5,322 nucleotides of DNA from Candidatus Tharpella sp. (GTDB taxonomy: Bacteria > Desulfobacterota > Anaeroferrophillalia > Anaeroferrophillales > Tharpellaceae): NCBI GenBank assembly GCA_021163565.1, contig JAGGTT010000295.1:1-5322 (forward strand), given 5' to 3'. Positions 1-5,322 of the stretch are shown here, one piece after another. Position 1 is the stretch's first letter. Every line of letters begins with the position of its first letter. Position numbers and translations under genes: made by a program. The notes under the pieces are model-generated. The model did no database searches. It was not told where the DNA came from and was given only the letters and a program-made list of their open reading frames with translations.

Positions 1-1020
1 ACAGATAAAGCCACCGCCCAAGAGTTGATGCCCACGAAAAAAAGCGGCACCCTGACCTGGGGTTATAGCAAACTGCGGAGCCGAAAATTCTACGGCAACC
101 CGATCTTTAGAAAAAATCTTTAATTTTGCTGGAGCCGGTGAATGCCGGTAACGAATCTGACAGGTAATTTCCGATCCTGATTCCGGCACTTCTGCCAGCC
201 AGTTGATTTCAGCCACCTCACACATCGCACTACATGCCCGGTCACGTTCACCAACCAGAAGGCGATTATTCAGGTAGTCCAGCCTGACAACATAGAGCGG
301 CACCGGATACGCGATACCCAGGCCCCGGCGTTGACCGATGGTATAGTTCTGCAAGCCGCTGTGTTGACCGAGAATTACCCCCTCAAGATCGACAATCTCA
401 CCACCGCCGCCGCCGACCCCCTGACGCCGCATAAACTCCTGATATTTTTCACCATTCAAAAAACAGAGTTCCTGACTTTCACGGTAGTCAGCAAGTTCAT
501 AGCCGGCTTTTTCGGCCAAAGTCAGGGCGGTTTTCTTATCAATTTCACCCAGCGGAAAAAGAGAACGCTGCATCAATTCAGGAGTAACGGAAAAGAGAAA
601 ATAGCTCTGATCCTTAAGCCGGTCACAGGCTTTGAAACAGCCCTCCCGATTCCGGCGGAAATAGTGACCGGTAGCTATCTTTTCGATCTGCAGACGGTCT
701 GCTAATGCGGCCAGACCGGCAAATTTAACCAAAGCATTACAGCGAACACAAGGATTCGGAGTTAGGGCATGACTGTAGGATGAAAGCAGATATTCAACCA
801 CATTCTTGGTAAAAATATCGGCAACTGATTCAACCAGAAGTTTAAGACCCAGACGATTGGCCATCTTCCGGGCCCGGGCAAGCAAAAAATCCCGGCCGGC
901 ACCACCCATATCCAGAACTACCGGAACCACCTGATAGCCGGACTGTTCAAGCAGAACTGCAGCAGCGGCGCTGTCAACGCCACCACTGAATCCTAAGAGT
1001 ACCTGTTCTCTGTCATCCAT
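1..1020 (-). CDS. mnmA: tRNA-specific 2-thiouridylase MnmA, 3' end cut by the window edge
   Basis: MnmA activates the wobble uridine U34 of the Lys, Glu and Gln tRNAs with ATP and transfers sulfur to C2, giving s2U34 in the cytoplasm. The minus strand reads open for 340 codons. Seen in it: PP-loop SGGVDS at residues 12-17; TPNPCVRCN at 87-95 plus following residues, with cysteines C95 and C98; IATGHY at 115-120; KDQSYFLF at 136-143; SQELCFL with C185; and YTIGQRRGLGIAYPV at 226-240. By alignment from memory with E. coli MnmA, C98 matches catalytic C102, C185 matches C199, and C95 replaces D99. The window ends just after LGGGFI, a motif normally close to the C-terminus, so only a few residues are probably missing. 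The protein is shorter than E. coli MnmA (about 368 aa), mainly through a reduced loop after the first strand (residues 40-45). The start at 1020 gives MDDREQ just before the PP-loop strand. An in-frame ATG at 1035 would add five residues; neither start has a strong ribosome site. It is divergent from the other genes. Confidence 0.95.
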   Translation of the reverse strand, partial: MDDREQVLLGFSGGVDSAAAAVLLEQSGYQVVPVVLDMGGAGRDFLLARARKMANRLGLKLLVESVADIFTKNVVEYLLSSYSHALTPNPCVRCNALVKFAGLAALADRLQIEKIATGHYFRRNREGCFKACDRLKDQSYFLFSVTPELMQRSLFPLGEIDKKTALTLAEKAGYELADYRESQELCFLNGEKYQEFMRRQGVGGGGGEIVDLEGVILGQHSGLQNYTIGQRRGLGIAYPVPLYVVRLDYLNNRLLVGERDRACSAMCEVAEINWLAEVPESGSEITCQIRYRHSPAPAKLKIFSKDRVAVEFSAPQFAITPGQGAAFFRGHQLLGGGFIC

Positions 1021-1025
1021 ACATC

Positions 1026-1048
1026 TTTTATACATCAGCCATATAAAA
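1026..1048. repeat. AT-rich inverted repeat, possible operator or paired -10 elements
   Basis: TTTTATA at 1026-1032 is the exact reverse complement of TATAAAA at 1042-1048, with a 9-nt spacer. Each strand therefore shows a TATAAA hexamer. The repeat starts 6 bp before the mnmA start and lies upstream of the plus-strand genes, where a dimeric repressor could affect both directions. The arms are simple AT sequence and could arise by chance. Function is inference only. Confidence 0.35.
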
Positions 1049-1070
1049 ATCGCGACATTAAACTGGACGC

Positions 1071-1075
1071 AGGAG
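1071..1075 (+). promoter_or_regulatory. Strong Shine-Dalgarno site in front of the short leader ORF
   Basis: AGGAG lies 8 nt before the ATG at 1084. It is the best ribosome-site match in the window, better than those of the three long plus-strand genes, and it is the main argument that the short ORF downstream is translated. Confidence 0.45.
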
Positions 1076-1083
1076 TTCAATTT

Positions 1084-1113
1084 ATGCTATCGAACAAGCA
1101 AAATTATTTTCAA
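1084..1113 (-). promoter_or_regulatory. Candidate sigma70-type promoter for mnmA
   Basis: On the minus strand TTGAAA (1113-1108, five of six matches to TTGACA) is followed after 18 nt by TAGCAT (1089-1084, four of six matches to TATAAT). Transcription would start near 1077 and leave a leader of roughly 55-60 nt before the mnmA start at 1020. The -10 overlaps the start codon of the candidate leader ORF on the other strand. This is a consensus match by eye. Confidence 0.3.
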
Positions 1114-1152
1114 GCTACCAGCCAGTTACCGGTTTTGCACAGGGCGGAGTAA
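1084..1152 (+). CDS. Candidate 22-residue leader peptide upstream of the hydantoinase-like gene
   Basis: ATG at 1084 opens a 22-codon frame ending in TAA at 1150-1152, only 7 nt before the ATG of the hydantoinase-like gene. The peptide begins MLSNKQNYFQ and ends LPVLHRAE. It has no signal peptide, no membrane segment, and no run of one amino acid that would suggest classical attenuation. Its last codons (GCG GAG) contain the GGAG ribosome site of the next gene, so ribosomes finishing the small ORF would cover or expose that site. This arrangement is consistent with translational coupling or a regulatory upstream ORF. I do not recognise the peptide, and a frame this short can occur by chance. 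The strong AGGAG site is the only positive evidence. Confidence 0.4.
   Translation: MLSNKQNYFQATSQLPVLHRAE
1146..1149 (+). promoter_or_regulatory. Ribosome binding site of the hydantoinase-like gene
   Basis: GGAG lies 10 nt before the ATG at 1160. It is embedded in the last two sense codons of the short upstream ORF. It supports 1160 as the start, which also places the ATP-binding strand (LLGIDVGGT) immediately at the N-terminus as usual for this family. Confidence 0.6.
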
Positions 1153-1159
1153 AATTTTT

Positions 1160-2839
1160 ATGTTATTGGGAATAGATGTCGGCGGCACCCACACCGACGC
1201 GGTAATTATTGATCGCGGCAAAATCGTCGCTACGGCCAAGGTCGAAACCTGTCAGGATAATTTAATTGTCTCTCTGGATAAAGTTTTAGATGAAATTCTC
1301 AAACCTGAACTCAACAAATCCATTGATCGAATAAATCTGAGTACAACTTTAACGACTAACGCCATTATAGAAGATAAACTGGAAGAGGTTGGAATCCTGG
1401 CAGTTTCCGGCCCGGGACTGGCCCCGGACACGTTCAATCACAATCTCGGTAACCATTTCTATCTCCTTGACGGAGCCATTGACCATCGCGGCAGCCGACA
1501 GCAGGATTTGGATGAAACAGAACTACAGAAGGCAGTTGACCGTCTAGATAAAGAGGGAGTAAAGGTTTTTGCCGTGGCTGGCAAATTCTCTTCCCGCAAC
1601 CCTGAATTTGAAGATATCCTTGCTGAACGGGCAGCCCCCTACGCAGATTTTGTCTCAATCGGACATAAAATTTCCGGGCAACTCAATTTCCCCAGACGCT
1701 TGGCGACCGCCTATTACAATGCCGCAGTCTGGCGCCGCTACAATAATTTTGCTGATGCAGTAACCACCAGCCTGGAAAAATTCAGCTTAAAAGCCCCGCT
1801 TAATATTCTCAAGGCCGACGGCGGCACGATCGATTTTAAAAGTTCCCGCACCAACCCGGTCCAGACCATTCTTTCGGGCCCGGCAGCCAGTGTCATGGGC
1901 ATTATTGCCTTGTGTACAATCCATGAGGATGCTGTAATTCTGGATATCGGCGGCACCACAACTGATATTGCCATTTTTGCCGAAGGTGCACCACTGCTGG
2001 AAAAAGAGGGTGCCGGTTTTGCCGGTCGCGCCACCTCGATCAGAGCCATAAAAACCTGCTCGATCGGAATTGGCGGCGATTCCCTGATTACGATCAATGC
2101 AGACGGTGCAATCAAGGTTGGGCCGCACCGGCAAGGCCCGCCGATGGCATTTACGGGAAAATCTCCGACTCTACTCGATGCCTGCAATGTAAAAGGCTTA
2201 TGTGCTCTGGGAGATAAGGAAAAATCATTTTCAGGATTGGCCGAACTGGCTGCACAAAGCTCACTCAGTACGGTTGAACTTGCCGGGCGCATTCTGGCTC
2301 TAGCATTAGAAAACATCCACGATAAAAGTATGCAGATGTTAGATGAAATCAATCAAAAACCGGCTTATACTGTAGCTGAAATCATTCACAGCCAGCCGAT
2401 CAAACCAAAAAAACTTTTTATCATGGGTGGTCCGGCCCGGGTTTTAGCTCCGAAGTTGGAAAAAATTTTCGATCTTGAAACCGTAGTTCCGGAAAATTTT
2501 GCCGTTGCTAACGCACTCGGAGCCGCTCTGACCCGGCCAACGATGGAGATTGATCTTTTCGCCGATACCGGCAAACAGAGGATGCTGATTCCGGCTCTCG
2601 ATTTCCGCAAAGAGATCAACAGCTCCTACTCACTTGAAGAGGCGCAAACTGACATCATAAACGCCCTGAAAAACTCTTTTCAAAACCAGCATTTTGCTGA
2701 CGATATGCTACCTGAAATTGAAATAATCAGTGCGGAAGAATTTAATATGGTTGATGATTACTCAATTTCCAGTAAATCGATCCGGGTCAGCTGCCAGCTC
2801 AAACCCGGCCTCGTAACTGACTACCAGAAAACTTTATAA
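1160..2839 (+). CDS. Hydantoinase/oxoprolinase family protein, HyuA-type ATPase subunit
   Basis: This 559-residue cytoplasmic protein belongs to the ASKHA-fold (actin/hexokinase-like) hydantoinase A/5-oxoprolinase family, whose members couple ATP hydrolysis to opening of hydantoin or lactam rings or to carboxylation of ketones such as acetone. Seen here: the N-terminal phosphate motif DVGGTHTDAV (6-15); the family motif STTLTTNAII (61-70); SGPAASVMG (239-247); the second phosphate motif LDIGGTTTDIAIF (261-273); IGIGGDS (302-308); the adenosine-site strand FIMGGPA (420-426); and VANALGAALTRP (449-460). The N-terminal Hydantoinase_A_N-like part covers roughly 1-180 and the Hydantoinase_A core roughly 190-460. 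The tail (about 461-559) is shorter than in HyuA proteins of about 690 residues. No HyuB partner is visible on either side, so it probably acts alone or with the deacetylase-like protein encoded 12 bp downstream. The family is clear; the substrate is unknown, so no symbol is given. An acetone-carboxylase-type role is less likely without the other subunits. Confidence 0.9.
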   Translation: MLLGIDVGGTHTDAVIIDRGKIVATAKVETCQDNLIVSLDKVLDEILKPELNKSIDRINLSTTLTTNAIIEDKLEEVGILAVSGPGLAPDTFNHNLGNHFYLLDGAIDHRGSRQQDLDETELQKAVDRLDKEGVKVFAVAGKFSSRNPEFEDILAERAAPYADFVSIGHKISGQLNFPRRLATAYYNAAVWRRYNNFADAVTTSLEKFSLKAPLNILKADGGTIDFKSSRTNPVQTILSGPAASVMGIIALCTIHEDAVILDIGGTTTDIAIFAEGAPLLEKEGAGFAGRATSIRAIKTCSIGIGGDSLITINADGAIKVGPHRQGPPMAFTGKSPTLLDACNVKGLCALGDKEKSFSGLAELAAQSSLSTVELAGRILALALENIHDKSMQMLDEINQKPAYTVAEIIHSQPIKPKKLFIMGGPARVLAPKLEKIFDLETVVPENFAVANALGAALTRPTMEIDLFADTGKQRMLIPALDFRKEINSSYSLEEAQTDIINALKNSFQNQHFADDMLPEIEIISAEEFNMVDDYSISSKSIRVSCQLKPGLVTDYQKTL

Positions 2840-2842
2840 GGA
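2838..2842 (+). promoter_or_regulatory. Ribosome binding site of the deacetylase-like gene, overlapping the upstream stop codon
   Basis: AAGGA begins inside the TAA stop (2837-2839) of the hydantoinase-like gene and sits 9 nt before the ATG at 2852. The overlap points to a shared mRNA and possible translational coupling of the two genes. Confidence 0.65.
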
Positions 2843-2851
2843 TCAAAAAGA

Positions 2852-4192
2852 ATGTATCACTTAAAAGATCTGGGAGTAATCTTTTTCCCGGCCTACGACT
2901 GGGCCATAAGCCCGACTCACCCCGAACGCGAGGAACGCCTGCTCTACACCCAGGATCAGCTCCGGGAAGAGGGCCTTTTTGATCTCTCCAATATTACCGA
3001 GTTTAAGCCCGAAGTCGCAACCTACGCCGATATTGATCGGGTTCACTACTGTTTTCCCGGGGTGAAAGAGGTCAGTACCGAATCCCATCTCGTCGCCGCC
3101 GGTGGTGCGATTAAAGCGGCCCGGCTGATCATGGAAAGAAAGGTCGACAAAGCCTTTGCCATGGTCCGCCCGCCGGGGCATCACGCGATGAAGGTCGTCC
3201 ACGGCAATCGGGGCTTCTGTAACATTAATAATGAAGCGGTCATGATTGAATTTATCCGCGAACATTACGGCCGTAAACGGATTGCGATTGTCGATACCGA
3301 CTGTCATCACGGTGACGGCACTCAGGACATCTACTGGCACGACCCGGATGTTCTTTTTATATCGATGCACCAGGACGGCCGCACCCTGTTTCCGGGTACT
3401 GGTTTCAGTGACGAATTAGGCGGCCCTTCGGCCCGGGGAAAAACCATCAACCTGCCGCTGCCGCCCAACACCTCGGATGAAGGCATACTTTATGTTTTTG
3501 ACCATCTGATTCAACCGATTCTAGATGATTTCAAACCCGATCTGATTATCAACTCAGCCGGCCAGGACAGCCACTACAGCGACCCGATTACCAACATGAA
3601 TGTCTCAACTCAAGGATACGCCAAACTTAATGAAAAACTCAATCCCGATATCGCTGTTTTAGAGGGGGGGTATTCAATCCAATCGGTTCTGCCCTATGTA
3701 AACTTAGCCGTTCTCCTGGCCATGGCCGGCGTTGACTACAGCCATGTCATTGAACCCGATTACGACCCGGAAAAGTTACGGCAAAGCAACCAGATAGATG
3801 AATATTTACAAAAGCTTTGCACTTTAACTTTGAAGAATTACTTTAATCCGACTCCGCTTAATGTTAAACTTAATAGATACGACACTCGCATAAAAAATAT
3901 CTACTACGATACCGACGGCATCAGCGACCAAGAAGTAGAACAGATTATGGTCTGCGGCAACTGCTCCGGGATCCGTCATCTGACCTCAAAAACCGACCGT
4001 GGTACCTCATCAATGGGTATTGAAATTCCCATCGATGCCTGCAAACGCTGCCGGGATGAAGGTTACCGGCTACTCGATGAGAGTCGCCGTAATTTTAAAG
4101 GCAACACCATAAAATTTATCAATCGCCTTGATCAGGAATATCTCACCATTAATGAGTTTGAGTTGACTCCAATGGGCCGCTACTATTTTTAA
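2852..4192 (+). CDS. Histone-deacetylase-family zinc hydrolase with C-terminal four-cysteine domain
   Basis: This is a 446-residue arginase/deacetylase-fold enzyme of the HDAC/AcuC/acetylpolyamine-amidohydrolase superfamily, which removes acyl groups from amines using zinc. Seen: HPEREERL (23-30); RPPGHHA (106-112) with the catalytic pair H110/H111; GFCNINNEAV (121-130); VDTDCHHGDGT (147-157) with zinc ligands D150 and H152; FPGTG (180-184); NSAGQDSHYSDP (234-245) with third ligand D239; and EGGYS (271-275) with transition-state tyrosine Y274. All key residues are present, so it should be active. The catalytic domain ends near residue 300. The remaining 140 residues are not part of a standard HDAC and contain C368-x2-C371 and C397-x2-C400, a zinc-ribbon-like arrangement, within an otherwise unrecognised region. 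There is no signal peptide or membrane segment, so it is cytoplasmic. It is 12 bp after the hydantoinase-like gene and clearly co-expressed with it. The substrate cannot be told; a small-molecule amide is more likely than a protein, given its partner. AcuC itself is shorter and lacks this tail. Confidence 0.9.
   Translation: MYHLKDLGVIFFPAYDWAISPTHPEREERLLYTQDQLREEGLFDLSNITEFKPEVATYADIDRVHYCFPGVKEVSTESHLVAAGGAIKAARLIMERKVDKAFAMVRPPGHHAMKVVHGNRGFCNINNEAVMIEFIREHYGRKRIAIVDTDCHHGDGTQDIYWHDPDVLFISMHQDGRTLFPGTGFSDELGGPSARGKTINLPLPPNTSDEGILYVFDHLIQPILDDFKPDLIINSAGQDSHYSDPITNMNVSTQGYAKLNEKLNPDIAVLEGGYSIQSVLPYVNLAVLLAMAGVDYSHVIEPDYDPEKLRQSNQIDEYLQKLCTLTLKNYFNPTPLNVKLNRYDTRIKNIYYDTDGISDQEVEQIMVCGNCSGIRHLTSKTDRGTSSMGIEIPIDACKRCRDEGYRLLDESRRNFKGNTIKFINRLDQEYLTINEFELTPMGRYYF
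3664..3670 (+). repeat. G7 homopolymer inside the catalytic EGGY codons
   Basis: Seven consecutive G residues encode the end of E271 and all of G272 and G273, directly before the catalytic tyrosine Y274. The reading frame is intact. The tract is a possible slippage site and also a common place for sequencing errors. Confidence 0.7.
3953..4051 (+). other. Predicted zinc-ribbon-like segment of the deacetylase-like protein
   Basis: Residues 368-400 contain two Cys-x-x-Cys knuckles (CGNC and CKRC) separated by 25 residues, a layout typical of structural zinc sites. The spacer includes a polar stretch (SKTDRGTSSMG). It might bind nucleic acid, a partner protein, or stabilise an oligomer. Zinc binding is inferred from spacing alone. 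Confidence 0.55.
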
Positions 4193-4216
4193 TTTTTGCT
4201 CCCCGGAAAAAAACCG
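4193..4216 (+). other. Short gap before the response regulator gene, no terminator seen
   Basis: These 24 bases hold no stem followed by a T run, so no intrinsic terminator is visible. The only ribosome-site candidate for the ATG at 4217 is a weak GGA at 4205-4207. Read-through from the deacetylase-like gene is therefore expected, although translation initiation may be inefficient. Confidence 0.5.
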
Positions 4217-5322
4217 ATGAAGATTCTAATTGCCGAGGACGAAAAAGTCTCACGTCACCTTCTCGAAAACCGTCTCCGAAAGTGGGGGTATGACGTAACC
4301 GCAGCCGAGGATGGAGAAGAGGCTTGGAAGATTTTCCAGAAAGAACATTTTCCGATGGTTATCAGTGATTGGATAATGCCGAAAATGGACGGTCTTGAGC
4401 TCTTAAGACGTATTCGATCCATTAAAAGAGAGGGCTACGTCTACACCATACTTCTGACCGCCCATAGTGGAAAAGAGGAAATCCTCGCCGGCATGAATTC
4501 CGGGGCAGATGATTTTATTGCCAAACCTTTCGATAATGATGAACTCTTAGCCCGGCTCAAAGTCGGCCGACGGATAACCGACCTGGAACAAGATCTGGCC
4601 CAGCGCAACCGGGAATTAAGAAAAATAAATACCCGCATGCATCGTGATCTTAAGGTTGCCGCCAAGATTCAGCAGTCATTATTGCCGTCCATACTCCCCG
4701 AATGCGACAAGGTTAATTTTGCCTGGAAATATGTTCCCTGTGATGAACTTGCCGGTGACACCCTGAACGTTTTTTTTCTTGATGAAGATTATATCGGTCT
4801 CTATCTGCTTGATGTCAGCGGCCACGGGGTTTCAGCCGCCCTGCTCTCAGTCAATCTTTCCCGTACCCTTAATCCAAACATCGGGCTATCTAACATCTTA
4901 AAGGAGCAGACCCTCACTCCTCCCGGCTACAGGCTGGTATCACCCGGCGATGTCGCCGATCGTCTGAACCGGCGTTTTCCCCTCGACACCAATACCGGTC
5001 AGTATTTCACCTTGCAATACGGTCATCTCAATCTCAAATCGAATGAATTCAACTTTATCTCCGCCGGCCACCCACCGATAATTCACATCAGGATGGATGG
5101 TTCAAGTGAGGCCATCAGGGTGCGCAGCCTGCCAATCGGCTTTATGGTCGGAACCGACAAGATCTATCATGAACATAAAATCTCTCTCGCACCCGGAGAC
5201 CGGATATATCTTTATTCTGATGGAATTATTGAAGCCATGGACTCACAGAAAGAGCAGTTCGGGGTGGAACGACTCCGCGAAAACCTGGTCAATATCAGAT
5301 CACTGCCCTTATCCGACACCCT
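4217..5322 (+). CDS. Response regulator with SpoIIE/PP2C-type serine phosphatase domain, 3' end cut by the window edge
   Basis: 368 complete codons are visible. The receiver domain (1 to about 120) has the acidic pair E7/D8, phosphoacceptor D51 in ISDWIMP, T81 and K103 in AKPF, so it can be phosphorylated by a histidine kinase. A charged, probably coiled-coil linker (about 106-155) ends in KIQQSLLP, typical of RsbU-like proteins. The SpoIIE/PP2C phosphatase domain follows: ELAGDTLNVF (177-186), DVSGHGVSAALLS (199-211), SAGHPP (282-287), LPIGFMVG (305-312), YSDGIIEA (333-340) and FGVERLRE (348-355). Metal-binding aspartates D181, D199 and D335 are present. The usual second Asp of 'GGDxxD' is Asn (N184), which I recall as common in receiver-linked members. 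Such proteins dephosphorylate an anti-sigma-factor antagonist in partner-switching control. No STAS-domain or anti-sigma gene is in the window. The missing end is probably a few dozen residues, including the final Asp-rich 'DD' strand. The start is fixed by MKILIAEDE, a standard receiver N-terminus. Confidence 0.92.
   Translation, partial: MKILIAEDEKVSRHLLENRLRKWGYDVTAAEDGEEAWKIFQKEHFPMVISDWIMPKMDGLELLRRIRSIKREGYVYTILLTAHSGKEEILAGMNSGADDFIAKPFDNDELLARLKVGRRITDLEQDLAQRNRELRKINTRMHRDLKVAAKIQQSLLPSILPECDKVNFAWKYVPCDELAGDTLNVFFLDEDYIGLYLLDVSGHGVSAALLSVNLSRTLNPNIGLSNILKEQTLTPPGYRLVSPGDVADRLNRRFPLDTNTGQYFTLQYGHLNLKSNEFNFISAGHPPIIHIRMDGSSEAIRVRSLPIGFMVGTDKIYHEHKISLAPGDRIYLYSDGIIEAMDSQKEQFGVERLRENLVNIRSLPLSDT

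Larger units (their letters stand above)
1021..1159. other. Divergent intergenic region between mnmA and the hydantoinase-like gene
   Basis: This 139-bp AT-rich gap separates two divergently read genes, so it must hold the mnmA promoter and probably that of the plus-strand gene cluster. It contains an inverted repeat (1026-1048), a short plus-strand ORF with a good ribosome site (1084-1152), and a plausible minus-strand promoter (1084-1113). No convincing -35/-10 pair was found for the plus strand. TATAAA at 1042-1047 could serve as a -10, but the -35 position (about 1019-1024) does not resemble TTGACA. Confidence 0.8.

Noticed and set aside
331..705. 124-codon plus-strand frame inside mnmA
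   Set aside because: It lies fully antisense to a well-supported mnmA, has no ribosome site and shows no recognisable motif.
1738..2352. 204-codon minus-strand frame inside the hydantoinase-like gene
   Set aside because: The opposite strand encodes the conserved ATPase motifs. The antisense product is low-complexity (Ser, Ala, Pro rich) and is a by-product of codon bias.
2861..3370. 169-codon minus-strand frame inside the deacetylase-like gene
   Set aside because: It is antisense to the catalytic HDAC motifs and has no features of its own.
4201..4216. CGG-A7-CCG as a possible terminator hairpin
   Set aside because: The stem is only three base pairs and no T run follows, so it would not terminate transcription.
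4441..4665. 74-codon minus-strand frame inside the response regulator
   Set aside because: It is antisense to the receiver domain and linker, with no ribosome site or recognisable motif.
4770..4777. T8 run in the phosphatase gene as a programmed frameshift site
   Set aside because: The frame is intact through it and encodes an ordinary hydrophobic strand (NVFFL). No stimulatory structure or alternative frame product was seen.

Overview
The window looks like a piece of a Gram-negative bacterial chromosome of moderate GC content. The gene types fit an anaerobic member of the Desulfobacterota (former Deltaproteobacteria): a compact MnmA with a Cys-x-x-Cys catalytic loop, a stand-alone HyuA-type ATPase, a bacterial histone-deacetylase-like hydrolase with a Cys-rich tail, and a receiver-SpoIIE phosphatase with the 'DVSGHG' signature. 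The taxonomic call rests on protein style only and is of low to moderate confidence.

Layout. Positions 1-1020 on the minus strand hold nearly all of mnmA (tRNA 2-thiouridylase), cut by the left edge probably within a few residues of its C-terminus. Positions 1021-1159 are a 139-bp divergent intergenic region. It carries a 7-bp-arm AT-rich inverted repeat, a plausible minus-strand sigma70-type promoter for mnmA, and a 22-residue candidate leader ORF (1084-1152) with a strong AGGAG ribosome site that ends within the ribosome-binding region of the next gene. Three plus-strand genes follow, closely spaced and with no visible terminator between them: a HyuA/OplA-type hydantoinase/oxoprolinase ATPase (1160-2839), a histone-deacetylase-fold metallohydrolase with a C-terminal four-cysteine extension (2852-4192), and a receiver-SpoIIE/PP2C response regulator (4217 to the right edge, 3' end missing).

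How the genes may work together. The hydantoinase-like gene and the deacetylase-like gene are 12 bp apart, and the ribosome site of the second overlaps the stop codon of the first, so they are very likely co-expressed. Members of the first family use ATP to open or activate lactam, hydantoin or ketone substrates. Members of the second use zinc to remove acyl groups from amines. A two-step pathway acting on a cyclic or N-acylated amide is a reasonable but untested inference, and no substrate can be read from the sequence. The phosphatase response regulator starts 24 bp further on with a weak ribosome site. It may share the transcript or begin a separate signalling locus that continues outside the window. 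mnmA is a divergent housekeeping neighbour.

The most interesting part is the hydantoinase-like/deacetylase-like pair, with the extra Cys-rich domain on the deacetylase and the candidate leader ORF in front. No CRISPR array, insertion sequence, tRNA or rRNA gene was seen.
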